64,000 nt of DNA from Paracoccaceae bacterium (GCA_019454225.1 CP075370.1:3838001-3902000); one strand, 5' to 3'; counted from the stretch's first letter, positions 39,037-50,708 are shown. A program made the numbers and translations. The notes: generated from the letters alone by a model not told the origin.

Positions 39037-39717
39037 TTATGCCGCCACCCGCCGCACGATGGACGAAAGCATCCCGGCCACATCCGCGATGTCCTTCATC
39101 GCATCGATGCGCTCCAGAACGCCCTGACCTTCGTAGTAGGCGATCAGCGGTGCCGTCTGTGCGTGGTAGGCGGCAAGCCGCGCCCGCACCGTTTCGGCGT
39201 TGTCGTCGGCCCGGCGCTTGAATGCCGTGCCGCCGCATTTGTCGCAAACGCCCGCGATGGCGGGTTGCTTGAACTCGTCATGATAGCCCTCGCCGCAACC
39301 GGCGCAGGTGTAGCGGCCAGAAACACGGCCAACCATTGCTTCGTCGTCAACCTCCAGGCTGACAGCGGCAGTTACCTTCTGTCCCTGCCCGGCCAGCAGC
39401 GCGTCGAGCGCCCCGGCCTGCCCATCCGTGCGCGGAAAGCCGTCGAGGATGACGCCCCGTGCCGTATCCGGCTGCGCCATCCGGTCCTTCAGGACGGCCA
39501 GCACGATCTCGTCGCTGACCAGCCCGCCGGCATCCATCACGGCCTTCGCCGCCAGTCCTGCCGGGGTTCCGGCAGCGACGGCGGCGCGCAGAAGGTCGCC
39601 GGTGGAAAGCTGGACCAGCCCGAACGCCTCTTCCAGCATCCGCGCCTGCGTGCCCTTGCCGGCGCCGGGGGGGCCCAGCAGGATCAGCACGGCGGGGGTG
39701 GTGACTACATCCGCCAT
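39037..39717 (-). CDS. adk: adenylate kinase
   Basis: Adk converts AMP + ATP to 2 ADP. The 226-residue long-form enzyme has Walker A GPPGAGKG (15-22), LSTGDLLRAA, LDGFPRT and a zinc-binding LID with Cys138, Cys141, Cys158 and Cys161 (CAGC...CDKC), a type more often noted in Gram-positives. It begins 5 bases after the acs stop. Pairing fits chemistry, because acetyl-CoA synthetase releases AMP that adenylate kinase recycles. An additional adk in the ribosomal protein cluster, common in this family, would lie outside the window. Confidence 0.95.
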   Translation of the reverse strand: MADVVTTPAVLILLGPPGAGKGTQARMLEEAFGLVQLSTGDLLRAAVAAGTPAGLAAKAVMDAGGLVSDEIVLAVLKDRMAQPDTARGVILDGFPRTDGQAGALDALLAGQGQKVTAAVSLEVDDEAMVGRVSGRYTCAGCGEGYHDEFKQPAIAGVCDKCGGTAFKRRADDNAETVRARLAAYHAQTAPLIAYYEGQGVLERIDAMKDIADVAGMLSSIVRRVAA

Positions 39718-39722
39718 GCCGA

Positions 39723-41687
39723 TTACCCCCGGTTCATCCGGTTCTCGATCAGGTCCTCGACCACCGACGGGTCGGCAAGCGTCGAGGTATCGCCAAGCGC
39801 CCCGAAGTCATTCTCTGCGATCTTGCGCAGGATGCGGCGCATGATCTTGCCCGAACGGGTCTTCGGCAGACCGGGGGCCCACTGGATCAGGTCGGGCTTG
39901 GCGATCGGGCCGATTTCCTTGCGGACCCAGCCCTCAAGCTCCTTGCGCAGGGCCTCGGTCGGCTCCACGCCATTCATCAGCGTGACATAGGCATAGATGC
40001 CCTGCCCCTTGATATCATGCGGGTAGCCCACCACGGCCGCCTCGGCCACCATCTCATGCGCGACAAGCGCGCTTTCGACCTCCGCCGTGCCCATCCGGTG
40101 GCCGGACACGTTGATCACGTCATCGACGCGACCGGTGATCCAGTAGTAGCCGTCGGCATCGCGGCGGCAGCCGTCGCCCGTGAAGTAGTATCCGCGATAC
40201 TGGGCAAAGTAGGCTTCCTCGAACCGCTTGTGGTCGCCCCAAAGCGTCCGCATCTGGCCCGGCCAGCTGTCGGCGATGCACAGCACGCCATCCGTCTCGG
40301 TCGACTCCTGCACCGCCGCCGTCGCCGGATCGAGAACCACCGGCTTCACCCCGAAAAACGGCAGCGTGGCCGATCCCGGCTTTTGCGGGATCGCTCCCGG
40401 CAGCGGCGTGATCAGGTGACCGCCAGTCTCGGTCTGCCAGAAGGTATCGACGATCGGGCAGCGGCCCTTGCCGACATGGGTGTTGTACCAGTTCCACGCC
40501 TCGGGGTTGATCGGCTCGCCTACCGAACCCAGAAGCCGCAGGCTGGACAGGTCGTGCTTCTCGACCCATTCCGGCCCGAGGCCCATCAGGCTGCGGATCG
40601 CGGTGGGTGCCGTATAGAACTGGTTGACCCTGTGCTTGGCGCAGACCTCCCAGAACCGCCCCGCATCGGGGAAGGTCGGCACGCCCTCGAACATCAGCGT
40701 CGTCGCACCGTTCGCCAGCGGCCCATAGATGATGTAGCTGTGCCCGGTCACCCAGCCCACGTCGGCCGTGCACCAGAAGACATCGCCGTCGTGGTAGTCG
40801 AACGTCAGCTGATGCGTCATCGCGGCATAGACCAGATAGCCGCCCGAGGTATGCACCACGCCCTTCGGCTTGCCCGTCGATCCCGAGGTGTAGAGGATGA
40901 ACAGCGGGTCCTCGGCACCGACCTCGACATAGGGGCAGTAGGGCTTTGCCGCAGCCATCTCGGCCTTCACGTCGACATCGCGGCCGTCGATCCATGTCGT
41001 CTGGTCGCCGGTATGCTTGACCACCAGGCATTTCACATGGTCGTCGCAGTCCAGCAGAGCCTTGTCGGTGTTGGATTTCAGTGCCGTTTTCTTGCCGCCG
41101 CGCGGCGCATGGTCGGCGGTGATGACGATCCGTGCCTCGCTGTCGTTGATGCGGTTGGCCAGCGCATCCGGCGAGAAGCCCGCAAAGACAACTGAATGGA
41201 TCGCACCGATCCGCGCACAGGCAAGCATGGCATAGGCGGCCTCCGGGATCATCGGGAGGTACAGCACCACCCGGTCACCCTTCTTCACGCCATGCGCCTT
41301 GAGCACATTGGCCATCCGGCAGGTCTGCTCCAGCAGCTGCGCATAGGTGATGTGCTGGGCGGGCGTCTTCGGGTCGTCGGGTTCCCAGATGATCGCGGTC
41401 TGATTGGCGCGCGTCAGCATATGGCGGTCGATGCAGTTCGCGCTGACGTTCAGCGACCCGTCGTCGTACCACTTGATCGAGACCTTGCCGAAAGTGAAAT
41501 CGGTGTCCTTCACGCGGGTGTATGGCGCGATCCAGTCGATGCGCTGCCCCTGCTCGGCCCAGAAGGCCTCGGGATCGGCCAGCGAAGCCGCATACATTTC
41601 CGCATAGCGGTCGGCATCGACATGGGCGTTTGCCACAAAATCGGAAGAAGCCGAATAGCGCCCCTGCGCCGGAACGACATTTGCCAA
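39723..41687 (-). CDS. acs: acetyl-CoA synthetase
   Basis: Acs activates acetate to acetyl-CoA with release of AMP and pyrophosphate. The 654-residue protein has [11 protein letters not shown] (ATP/AMP binding), [10 protein letters not shown]-like [42 protein letters not shown] and the acetylation-regulated Lys at about residue 614 in TRSGKIMRR. The start is taken as TTG at 41687, preceded by GAGGGGGAG; this gives (M)ANVVPAQ and a normal family length, while the ATG 28 codons upstream does not match the family. It is the first gene of a minus-strand acetate module. Confidence 0.95.
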   Translation of the reverse strand: MANVVPAQGRYSASSDFVANAHVDADRYAEMYAASLADPEAFWAEQGQRIDWIAPYTRVKDTDFTFGKVSIKWYDDGSLNVSANCIDRHMLTRANQTAIIWEPDDPKTPAQHITYAQLLEQTCRMANVLKAHGVKKGDRVVLYLPMIPEAAYAMLACARIGAIHSVVFAGFSPDALANRINDSEARIVITADHAPRGGKKTALKSNTDKALLDCDDHVKCLVVKHTGDQTTWIDGRDVDVKAEMAAAKPYCPYVEVGAEDPLFILYTSGSTGKPKGVVHTSGGYLVYAAMTHQLTFDYHDGDVFWCTADVGWVTGHSYIIYGPLANGATTLMFEGVPTFPDAGRFWEVCAKHRVNQFYTAPTAIRSLMGLGPEWVEKHDLSSLRLLGSVGEPINPEAWNWYNTHVGKGRCPIVDTFWQTETGGHLITPLPGAIPQKPGSATLPFFGVKPVVLDPATAAVQESTETDGVLCIADSWPGQMRTLWGDHKRFEEAYFAQYRGYYFTGDGCRRDADGYYWITGRVDDVINVSGHRMGTAEVESALVAHEMVAEAAVVGYPHDIKGQGIYAYVTLMNGVEPTEALRKELEGWVRKEIGPIAKPDLIQWAPGLPKTRSGKIMRRILRKIAENDFGALGDTSTLADPSVVEDLIENRMNRG

Positions 41688-41796
41688 GATAACTCCCCCT
41701 CGTGTCAGGGCGCGGCCAGGGGCCAGCCCATCCGTCGGCCCCCGTGACGGCAGCCGACCCTCACAAGACAATACCCGATGTGAAAAGGAATGCGTA

Positions 41797-41827
41797 ACTA
41801 TATTTAATGTATATGTTTTTTTGTAAA
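41797..41827 (-). promoter_or_regulatory. candidate acs promoter in AT-rich island
   Basis: On the minus strand TTTACA (41827-41822) is followed after 19 bases by TATAGT (41802-41797), 5 of 6 for the -10, but the spacing is longer than the optimum. The A-tract between them (A6) may bend DNA. The ribosome-binding site of acs lies roughly 100 bases further downstream, leaving a long leader. Confidence 0.35.
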
Positions 41828-42042
41828 TACTTTTTCCATTATCCGACCAACCTGTAAAGCTGTCTGGGCGCGATGCTTTCGCCGCGTTTCAGATCAAGGG
41901 CTTGGCTGTTCATTTCTGCTCACGAAACCGGCATCTGCGGCGGCATGGCGCGACGGATGATCGCCGCACGCCCCTGTGACGCAACGTCACTGGCAGGCGC
42001 CGGGCTTTTCAGCACTGCTGCAGGTTGAAACTCTTCGGCCGC

Positions 42043-42061
42043 TGATTCGACAGCCGAATCA
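42043..42061. repeat. inverted repeat containing two GANTC sites
   Basis: TGATTCG (42043-42049) and CGAATCA (42055-42061) form a perfect 7-base inverted repeat with a 5-base spacer. Each arm contains a GANTC site (GATTC, GAATC), the methylation target of CcrM in alphaproteobacteria. It ends 20 bases before the ATG at 42082. Confidence 0.6.
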
Positions 42062-42081
42062 CCCCCTAGGATGCTGGTCCG

Positions 42082-42585
42082 ATGACCGACCCGGCGCCGC
42101 CGCGCGAACCGACAGACCGGACATTGCCGCCCGACGACGCCGCGCGGGCAATGGCCCGCAGCCTGCTGGCCGGGGCCAGGCACGCTGCGCTGTCCTTTCT
42201 TGACCCGGCCAGCGGCACACCGGGCATCAGCCGGATCGCGCATGGCCGCGACGCCGAAGGCGTGTCGATCGCGCTTGTGTCCGGGCTCACCGCGCACGCT
42301 CCGGCACTGCGGTTGATCCGGGATTGCGCGCTGCTTCTGGGCGATGTCCCGCCACGGGGCGACCCTCTCGTTCATCCCCGGTTGATGCTGCGGGCCCGTG
42401 CCGAATTCGCGCCTGCTGAGGACCGCGCAATGTTGCGCGCGCTATGGCTGGCGCAGCACCCGAAGGCCGCCGTCTATGTCGATCTTGCCGATTTCGCCTT
42501 CGTGCGCTTCCACCCCGTCTCGGCCCTGCTGAACGCGGGCTTCGCGCGCGCGTTCCGGCTGGCGGCCGCCGATCTGTTGCCGTAG
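42082..42585 (+). CDS. pyridoxamine 5'-phosphate oxidase-fold FMN-binding protein (HugZ-like)
   Basis: A 167-residue split-barrel protein. ARSLLAGARHAALSFLDPASGTPGISRIAHGRDAEGVSIALVSGLTAHAPALR and LMLRARAEFA are typical of the FMN-binding/PPOX family that includes HugZ heme oxygenases. It lacks the C-terminal DUF2470 extension of full-length HugZ, so heme degradation is not assumed. The conserved VYVDLADFAFVRFHPVSALLNAGFARAFRL tail fits a group found in Rhodobacteraceae. The substrate is unknown. It is monocistronic, followed by a hairpin. Confidence 0.8.
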   Translation: MTDPAPPREPTDRTLPPDDAARAMARSLLAGARHAALSFLDPASGTPGISRIAHGRDAEGVSIALVSGLTAHAPALRLIRDCALLLGDVPPRGDPLVHPRLMLRARAEFAPAEDRAMLRALWLAQHPKAAVYVDLADFAFVRFHPVSALLNAGFARAFRLAAADLLP

Positions 42586-42594
42586 CTGCGGGAA

Positions 42595-42618
42595 GGGGCG
42601 GACCGTCCGGTCCGCCCC
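42595..42618. terminator. bidirectional hairpin
   Basis: GGGGCGGACC (42595-42604) pairs perfectly with GGTCCGCCCC (42609-42618) around a 4-base loop. It lies between the convergent stops at 42585 and 42644 and can serve both genes. No T-run follows. Confidence 0.5.
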
Positions 42619-42643
42619 GCCCGTTGCGCCGTCCCGCCCTCCG

Positions 42644-44935
42644 TCAGTTCGGGTTGTCGCACCGGATCGTCACATTGGCCTTGCCCTTCAGCGCCGTGGA
42701 CCACCGCAGATGGACCTGCGCACCCCCGGGGCCCTGCTCCGACAATGTCCAGGGCATCTCGGAATTGCCGGCGTTCGCCGCCGTCGTGATCTGTCCGTCC
42801 GCCACCACGGCCGTGACATTGCGCGCCCGCGATCCGAACGGCAGGATCGCCGAGCCGTCGATCACCCAGGTGTTCGCGGCGGTGTTCTGCGTGTGCCGCA
42901 CCACGACCGGGCTCTGGGTGATCTGGTTCACGCCGTTGAACGTGTTCGCCTCGAACAGGATGTTGCGGAAGCGCGTGAAATCGAGGGTCGCCAGCGTCGT
43001 GTCCACACCGTCGACGCGATCCACGTTGGTGTTGACCGTCCGGAACACGTTGTCATTCACCATGAACCCGTTGATGAAGTGGCCCGAGCCATAGGGCGAC
43101 ACCACGATCCAGCGGAACGAGGGGGCCACGTCGTTCACGGTGAATATGTTGCCGGTCAGCGTCAGCCCGCCGAACGAGAACCCCGACGCGAAGGCTGGAA
43201 CGGCATCATGCTCGTTGCTCCATTCGATGAAGCAGTTGTCGATGTAATTCGCCGTCATCGTCGACTTGACGTTGGTCGACGCGAACACGACACCGGCGCG
43301 GCGCACCCCGAGCGCCTGGTCGTCGCCCTGGAAGAAGTGGTTCCCCGTCAGCACGTTGCCAGACCCTGACAGGATCGCGAAATGGGCGAACCGGACGATC
43401 CGGTTGTCGCGGATCTTGGCATCGTTGGCGTTCACGTTCAGGCAGATCGTCGTGCGGTCCTGTGCGGGCAGCGGCTGTTCATCCGAAAGGAACTGGCACT
43501 GGTCCACGAACATCCCCTGGCATCCCGTGCCGATCGAGGTCAGCGCACGATCCTTGGGACGGTTGATCACGCTGTCCGCCACCCGGAAGGTCGACCCCGC
43601 AGGTGGTATCATGACGGCACTCGCAAGCCCGCCGCACTGGAATTCCATGTCGATGATCTCGAACCGGCTCAGGGATGCGAAACCGCTGAAATCGAGCATG
43701 TAGCGATAGCGGGTGAAGGTCAGCGTGCGGGTGCCAGCCGCCCCCCACAGCGGCCGCGACAACTCGACCGTGCCCGCGCCGACGTTCTTCGACCGGACAT
43801 AGACCTCGCGCCCGACCCCGGTGCCGCTGACCCGCGCGCCCACCGGAATGCCGGCCACATTCGCAACCGCCGTCAGCAGCGTCGCATTGCTTGCGGGGGT
43901 GTAGGTGGCAACCGATGTGACCGTGGTGGTGTTCCACCCCGATCCGGGCTGCGCCTCCAGCTGCCCGTTCGCCAGAACGCGCCGCTGCGCCAGCGTGTCG
44001 AGGCCCGCAACGGCCGCAACGTCCACCGGTTCGGTCAGCTGGACCCTGCGCCCGCCAAGATCGAGCGTCACGTGGTCGGTGAAATAGAACAGCGCCTGCA
44101 ACGCCCGCCGGAAGCCTTCGGGCTCGCTGCCGAACGCGGCTTCGTAGGTATCCATGTTGTAGTCGCGGGTGCAGACAAGGCGGCGGTTGGCGGGCATCAC
44201 CACCTTTCCCTCGAACCGGACCTTGGTGTTGAATGTGGTGTTCGAGTTCAGGAAGTAGGTTCCCGCCGACACCAGAACGCTCCGCCCCGCCGCCGCCGCG
44301 TCCGCCGCGATGAAGGCGCCCGCGTCATCGGTAACGCCATCACCCACGGCGCCGAAATCCCGGACATCAACCCAGTCCATCAGCTTCCGCTGGAAGAACG
44401 ACGACACGTCCTCGATCACGATGTCATCGATCCGCACCACGCCGCCGTTGGGACCGGTCAGATCCAGCCCGAAATGGCCGTAGACGGGTGTCAGGCCCCA
44501 GACCATGTTCACGCCCGTACGCCCGCCGGTTCCCACGATTGCGGTGACCGTCACGACCTGCCCGTAAGACGTCAGCGAAACTGCCGGCCCGGTCTGCAGC
44601 ACCGACCCCACGTTGGTGCCATTGGCGCGTGCCGCATAGGCGGCGATCCGGACGGTCGGCAGGTTTCCCGATATCGCCTTCACGCGTGCGGTAATCCGCA
44701 GGTAGACGCCGGGCAGGATGGGTGTCTGTGCGTAGGAACGCAGCCGCTGCGTCGTTGCGGTTTTCTGCAGTTCCAGACAACCGGCGAAATCCTGATCGGC
44801 CGGCACGAAGGCGGCGTTGGGCTGACCGGCGTAGCTCGCCGAGCCGGGCGTCCCATCCTCGCGGGACCAGAGGCCGAGGTCCGCCGAAAAGGGCGGCGGC
44901 ATCAGCTGGAGCCCATCGGTTACTGCCACATTCAT
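42644..44935 (-). CDS. right-handed parallel beta-helix protein, possible GTA head-spike homologue
   Basis: This 763-residue protein has no signal peptide. The N-terminal domain of about 1-190 begins MNVAVTDGLQLMPPPFSA, LWSREDGTPGS and resembles a carbohydrate-binding jelly-roll. The pectate-lyase-like start of the beta-helix follows at about 190 onward (WVDVRDFGAVGDGVTDDAGAF), with helix repeats (NVLTGNHFF, SVINRPKD, LTGNIF) and a C-terminal domain ending VTIRCDNPN. From family memory it resembles proteins annotated as GhsB-type head spikes of Rhodobacterales gene transfer agents, or capsule-binding tail-spike proteins. No DUF2793 partner or GTA structural genes are in the window. Polysaccharide binding is likely; the exact role is uncertain. 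Confidence 0.7.
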   Translation of the reverse strand: MNVAVTDGLQLMPPPFSADLGLWSREDGTPGSASYAGQPNAAFVPADQDFAGCLELQKTATTQRLRSYAQTPILPGVYLRITARVKAISGNLPTVRIAAYAARANGTNVGSVLQTGPAVSLTSYGQVVTVTAIVGTGGRTGVNMVWGLTPVYGHFGLDLTGPNGGVVRIDDIVIEDVSSFFQRKLMDWVDVRDFGAVGDGVTDDAGAFIAADAAAAGRSVLVSAGTYFLNSNTTFNTKVRFEGKVVMPANRRLVCTRDYNMDTYEAAFGSEPEGFRRALQALFYFTDHVTLDLGGRRVQLTEPVDVAAVAGLDTLAQRRVLANGQLEAQPGSGWNTTTVTSVATYTPASNATLLTAVANVAGIPVGARVSGTGVGREVYVRSKNVGAGTVELSRPLWGAAGTRTLTFTRYRYMLDFSGFASLSRFEIIDMEFQCGGLASAVMIPPAGSTFRVADSVINRPKDRALTSIGTGCQGMFVDQCQFLSDEQPLPAQDRTTICLNVNANDAKIRDNRIVRFAHFAILSGSGNVLTGNHFFQGDDQALGVRRAGVVFASTNVKSTMTANYIDNCFIEWSNEHDAVPAFASGFSFGGLTLTGNIFTVNDVAPSFRWIVVSPYGSGHFINGFMVNDNVFRTVNTNVDRVDGVDTTLATLDFTRFRNILFEANTFNGVNQITQSPVVVRHTQNTAANTWVIDGSAILPFGSRARNVTAVVADGQITTAANAGNSEMPWTLSEQGPGGAQVHLRWSTALKGKANVTIRCDNPN

Positions 44936-45085
44936 CGCGTTTGCCCCTTGCTTCGCTGTGCCCTTTCCCGCACCGGCCCGCTCGGGGGCGTGCCGTTTCG
45001 GATGGGCACAGGGTCTAGCAACGGAACGTTAACCGCGACTTGGCCGACCGCACGCTGCCCGGCCGGCGGCGCAACAGCGCGGAAC

Positions 45086-46066
45086 TCAGGGCAGGCGGAT
45101 CATCTCCAGCACGGCCGCGGCGGCGGCATCGGGCGATGCGCGCCCGTCGGCCACCGCCCGACCCTGCTGGTCGAGCGCGGCCTGCAGCGCCGGTCGCGCC
45201 ATGACGCGGGCGATCAGGCCGTCGCGGACCTCGGCCTCGAACCACCGCACCGCCTGACCGGCGCGGATGGCGGCAAAGTGCCCCTCGTCACGGCGCCAGT
45301 CCGCCAGCCGCCGCATTGCCGACCACGCGGCATCAAGCCCCTGATCCGCAAGCGCCGAGACGGTCATGGCGAGCGGAAAGCCCTCGGGGTCCTGCGGCCT
45401 GCGCCGCAGCAACCGCAGTGCTCCGGCATATTCGGCGCAGGTGCGCTGCGCGGCCGGGCGCAGGTCGCCATCGGCCTTGTTCACCAGGATCAGGTCGGCC
45501 ATCTCCATGATGCCGCGCTTGACACCCTGCAACTCGTCGCCCCCGCCCGGCGCCATCAGCAGGACGAACAGGTCGCACAGGTCGGCCACCACCGTTTCCG
45601 ACTGGCCCACGCCGACGGTCTCGATCAGCACAACGTCGAAACCGGCCGCTTCGCAGATCGCCACGGCCTCGCGCGTGCGGCGGGCCACGCCACCCAGATG
45701 GGTGCGACTGGGCGACGGGCGGATGAAGGCTCGCGGGTCGCGGCTCAACCGATCCATCCGGGTCTTGTCACCCAGGATCGACCCGCCGGTGCGCGCCGAA
45801 GACGGGTCCACCGCAAGAACCGCCACCCGCAGCCCCTGCGCCGTCAGCATCAGGCCGAAGCTTTCGATGAAGGTCGACTTTCCAACCCCAGGCGTCCCGG
45901 ACAGCCCGATTCGCAGGGCCTGACGCCCTGCCACCCGCAGCCGCTCGCCCAGCCGCAACGCCGCGGACCGGTGATCGGCCCGCGCGCTTTCCACAAGCGT
46001 GATCGCCCGCGCCACGGCCCGCCGGTCCCCGGCAATCACCCGCTCGGCCAGATCGCTTTCGTCCAT
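45086..46066 (-). CDS. meaB: MeaB/ArgK G3E GTPase, methylmalonyl-CoA mutase chaperone
   Basis: A 326-residue GTPase with Walker A GTPGVGKST, the DPSSARTGGSILGDKTRM segment characteristic of MeaB, IETVGVGQSE and the guanine-specific NKAD. MeaB protects and reactivates B12-dependent methylmalonyl-CoA mutase or related mutases. No mutase gene is adjacent here, so the client (Mcm or ethylmalonyl-CoA mutase) must be encoded elsewhere. The start at 46066 gives MDESDLAERVIAG; an ATG 17 codons upstream is less likely. Confidence 0.92.
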   Translation of the reverse strand: MDESDLAERVIAGDRRAVARAITLVESARADHRSAALRLGERLRVAGRQALRIGLSGTPGVGKSTFIESFGLMLTAQGLRVAVLAVDPSSARTGGSILGDKTRMDRLSRDPRAFIRPSPSRTHLGGVARRTREAVAICEAAGFDVVLIETVGVGQSETVVADLCDLFVLLMAPGGGDELQGVKRGIMEMADLILVNKADGDLRPAAQRTCAEYAGALRLLRRRPQDPEGFPLAMTVSALADQGLDAAWSAMRRLADWRRDEGHFAAIRAGQAVRWFEAEVRDGLIARVMARPALQAALDQQGRAVADGRASPDAAAAAVLEMIRLP

Positions 46067-46209
46067 TCTGCGAATTCCCGGCAAACTTTCGCCCAACCGG
46101 CGCCCAGACGCGCCCATGGTCGCAGGAATGTCAACGCCGCGTCGCGCGCGGGGGGTGTAACGGCACTATCCGTACCCACCTTGCATTTGCGCATTCCGAC
46201 AGGTCCGAC

Positions 46210-47004
46210 ATGCTTCCACCCCGCCAGCCGCTGCGAAAACTGCTGACTGTCTGCCTGATCGGCGTGGTGTTTCTGGCCACGCTGATCGCGGCAACGCCGC
46301 ACCTGCATGCGCAGTCCCGGGCCGAGGCCGCGGTGCCGGTCTCGCGCGACATCCGTGACGAACACAGCTACCGGGTTACCGTGCTCGGGGTCTACGCGGG
46401 AACCGTCCGGCTGTCCGGCGAACAGCGCGGCAACGCCTATCGGGCAGAGCTGGCCCTGGAAAGCAGGGGGGCCGGGGCGGCAATCCGGCGGGTGCGCTTC
46501 CTCGCCTCGTCCGAGGGCGGTATCGCGAACGGCCGCTATGCCCCCGCGCGCTATGCCGAAGACGCCGACACCGGCAAGCGCCAGTCGAAATCGGTGATCG
46601 AGTACAAGCGGGGTGTTCCGACCGTCGTGACCTATCGGTCCGACAAGGATCATCGTCTGAACGTCGTGGATCCGGCGACGCAGGGCGGCACGCTCGATCC
46701 GGTCACATCGATCTATGCCATCCTCCGCGACGTTCCGCGCGAGGCGGCATGCACCGCGGCGATCACCACGTTCGATGGCCGGCGCCGCACCACAACCCGC
46801 CTGTCCGATCCCCGGCCACAGGGCGAGGGTCTGGTCTGCCGGGGCGAGTATCGACGGGTCGCCGGCTATTCCGATTCCGAGATGGCCGAGCGCAGCCGGT
46901 TTCCCTTCACCGTCATCTATGTTCCCGCTCCGGGCGGAATGATGCGCGTCGATGAAGTCCGGGTCCAGACGCTCTATGGAAATGCGGTCATGAAACGCCG
47001 ATAA
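46210..47004 (+). CDS. DUF3108 periplasmic protein
   Basis: A 264-residue protein with a Sec signal sequence (about 1-34, cleavage near LHAQ) followed by a beta-rich DUF3108-like domain: YRVTVLGVYAGTVRLSGEQ, YRAELALESRG, SVIEYKRGVPTVVTY, DPVTSIYAILRDVP and a terminal VDEVRVQTLYGNAVMKRR. Two Cys (ACTAAIT and LVCRGEY) may form a disulfide. DUF3108 proteins are thought to act in the envelope; the precise role is not established. hrpB begins 7 bases after its stop, so they may be co-expressed. Confidence 0.82.
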   Translation: MLPPRQPLRKLLTVCLIGVVFLATLIAATPHLHAQSRAEAAVPVSRDIRDEHSYRVTVLGVYAGTVRLSGEQRGNAYRAELALESRGAGAAIRRVRFLASSEGGIANGRYAPARYAEDADTGKRQSKSVIEYKRGVPTVVTYRSDKDHRLNVVDPATQGGTLDPVTSIYAILRDVPREAACTAAITTFDGRRRTTTRLSDPRPQGEGLVCRGEYRRVAGYSDSEMAERSRFPFTVIYVPAPGGMMRVDEVRVQTLYGNAVMKRR

Positions 47005-47011
47005 GGCCCGG

Positions 47012-49459
<2,448 letters not shown>

Positions 49460-49533
49460 CCTTTGGCATAGCTTGTCTGCCCAACCCCGGGCTGCCAGAT
49501 TTTGCGGATATTCAACCCGCAGAGGATTTGACG

Positions 49534-50649
49534 ATGGAGCATTTCAAGCTCGCGGCCTGGAACATCGAACATGGCGACAAGTTGGCCGTCCCCCGCCCCG
49601 AGGATGAACCGCGCCTTGATGCGATCGCGGAAGAAATCGCGGGCATCGACCCCGACGTCCTGCTGGTCGGCGAGGGCCCCAAGGGCGAGGCCCGCGCCGC
49701 CGCCTTCTTTGACCGGGTCGCGCCCGGCTATGATCTGGTGACCCGGGGTTCCGCCGACTGGCGCGACTATGGCACGCAGGGCGCGCAGTGGCTGTGGTTC
49801 CTGGTCCGGCGCGGGGTGCCGATTCGCGGGCGGCTCCAGCATCTGGACCGCTGGCGCGCACTGACCGCGCCCGCCTGGGGCAACCAGCGGCGTGGCGACC
49901 GGTGGGAAGTCTCGTTTCCGATCTTCGATGCCGCAGCGGCGAACCTGCGGTTCCTCGTGCCGGGCACGCACGGCCACTACCGGCATCCGCAGGTCCTGCA
50001 GGTCGAGATCGACCTGCCGAACGGCAAGATGCAGCATCTGGAGATCATCGGCTGCCACCTGAAAAGCAAGATCAACGGCGTCTACCCCAAGGGCGATGCC
50101 TATGCGGCGGATTTCTTCGATCGCCAACCGGCGCTCGTGGCCGACATCATGACCTCGCGCATCAAGCTGACGACCGAGGCAACCGATATCCGCCACTACA
50201 TCGATGCCCGGTTCCAGTCCGAACCCGATGCCGCAATCATCGTCGCGGGCGACCTGAACGACGGGCCGGGCAAGGAGCGGATCGAGCGGCGGTTTCTCTA
50301 CCACGATCTCGTCGGCAACCTGCAGGGCGATGTCTTTCTCGCGCGGCAGTTCCTGAACCATGCGCTGTTCGACTTCGACGACACCGCCCGCTGGTCCTAC
50401 GATCTGGGGCGCGACCGGCTGGACCCCGCACGCAACCCCCGCATCCTGCTGGATCACATCATGTTCACGCAAGCCCTGACCGGCGCCGACCGTCCGCAGG
50501 TCGCGGCGTTCCGGGCGCGGTCCGGTGGCGGCAAGATCGAACATGACGTGCACCACCGGGTCGCCGCCGCGCGCGGCAGGAAGGCGCAGACCAGCGATCA
50601 TCGCGCGGTCTCGATGATCTTCGACCGGCGGGCGCAGGCCACGTCCTGA
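49534..50649 (+). CDS. endonuclease/exonuclease/phosphatase-family hydrolase
   Basis: A 371-residue protein with the EEP fold markers AAWNIEHGDK (near residues 8-15), IIGCHLKSKINGV, VAGDLNDGPGKERIERRF, LLDHIMFT and a terminal SDHRAV. The family includes DNases, sphingomyelinases and inositol phosphatases; the substrate cannot be assigned. No signal peptide is visible. The ATG at 49534 is chosen; a TTG two codons earlier is also possible, both after AGAGGA. No operon partner is evident. Confidence 0.82.
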   Translation: MEHFKLAAWNIEHGDKLAVPRPEDEPRLDAIAEEIAGIDPDVLLVGEGPKGEARAAAFFDRVAPGYDLVTRGSADWRDYGTQGAQWLWFLVRRGVPIRGRLQHLDRWRALTAPAWGNQRRGDRWEVSFPIFDAAAANLRFLVPGTHGHYRHPQVLQVEIDLPNGKMQHLEIIGCHLKSKINGVYPKGDAYAADFFDRQPALVADIMTSRIKLTTEATDIRHYIDARFQSEPDAAIIVAGDLNDGPGKERIERRFLYHDLVGNLQGDVFLARQFLNHALFDFDDTARWSYDLGRDRLDPARNPRILLDHIMFTQALTGADRPQVAAFRARSGGGKIEHDVHHRVAAARGRKAQTSDHRAVSMIFDRRAQATS

Positions 50650-50708
50650 CCTTCCCATCGGCCCGGCGGCAGGCTAGGAAGCGGGGCGCATGGCCAGGGG
50701 ACAGCAGG

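Larger units (their letters stand above)
41688..42081. other. 394-base intergenic region upstream of acs, with an AT-rich island
   Basis: No credible gene was seen. Bases 41781-41840 have only 13 G/C of 60, in sharp contrast to the rest of the window. This segment would hold the acs promoter on the minus strand. Further right are two short inverted repeats: GTGACG-CAA-CGTCAC (41976-41990) and TGATTCG-ACAGC-CGAATCA (42043-42061), the second about 20 bases upstream of the next plus-strand gene. Confidence 0.6.

Noticed and set aside
36681-39221. 846-codon plus-strand frame opposite the symporter
   Set aside because: His/Arg/Gln-rich shadow of a clear membrane transporter gene.
43382-46246. 954-codon plus-strand frame opposite the beta-helix and meaB genes
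   Set aside because: Spans two confirmed minus-strand genes and their intergenic region; composition is that of antisense sequence.
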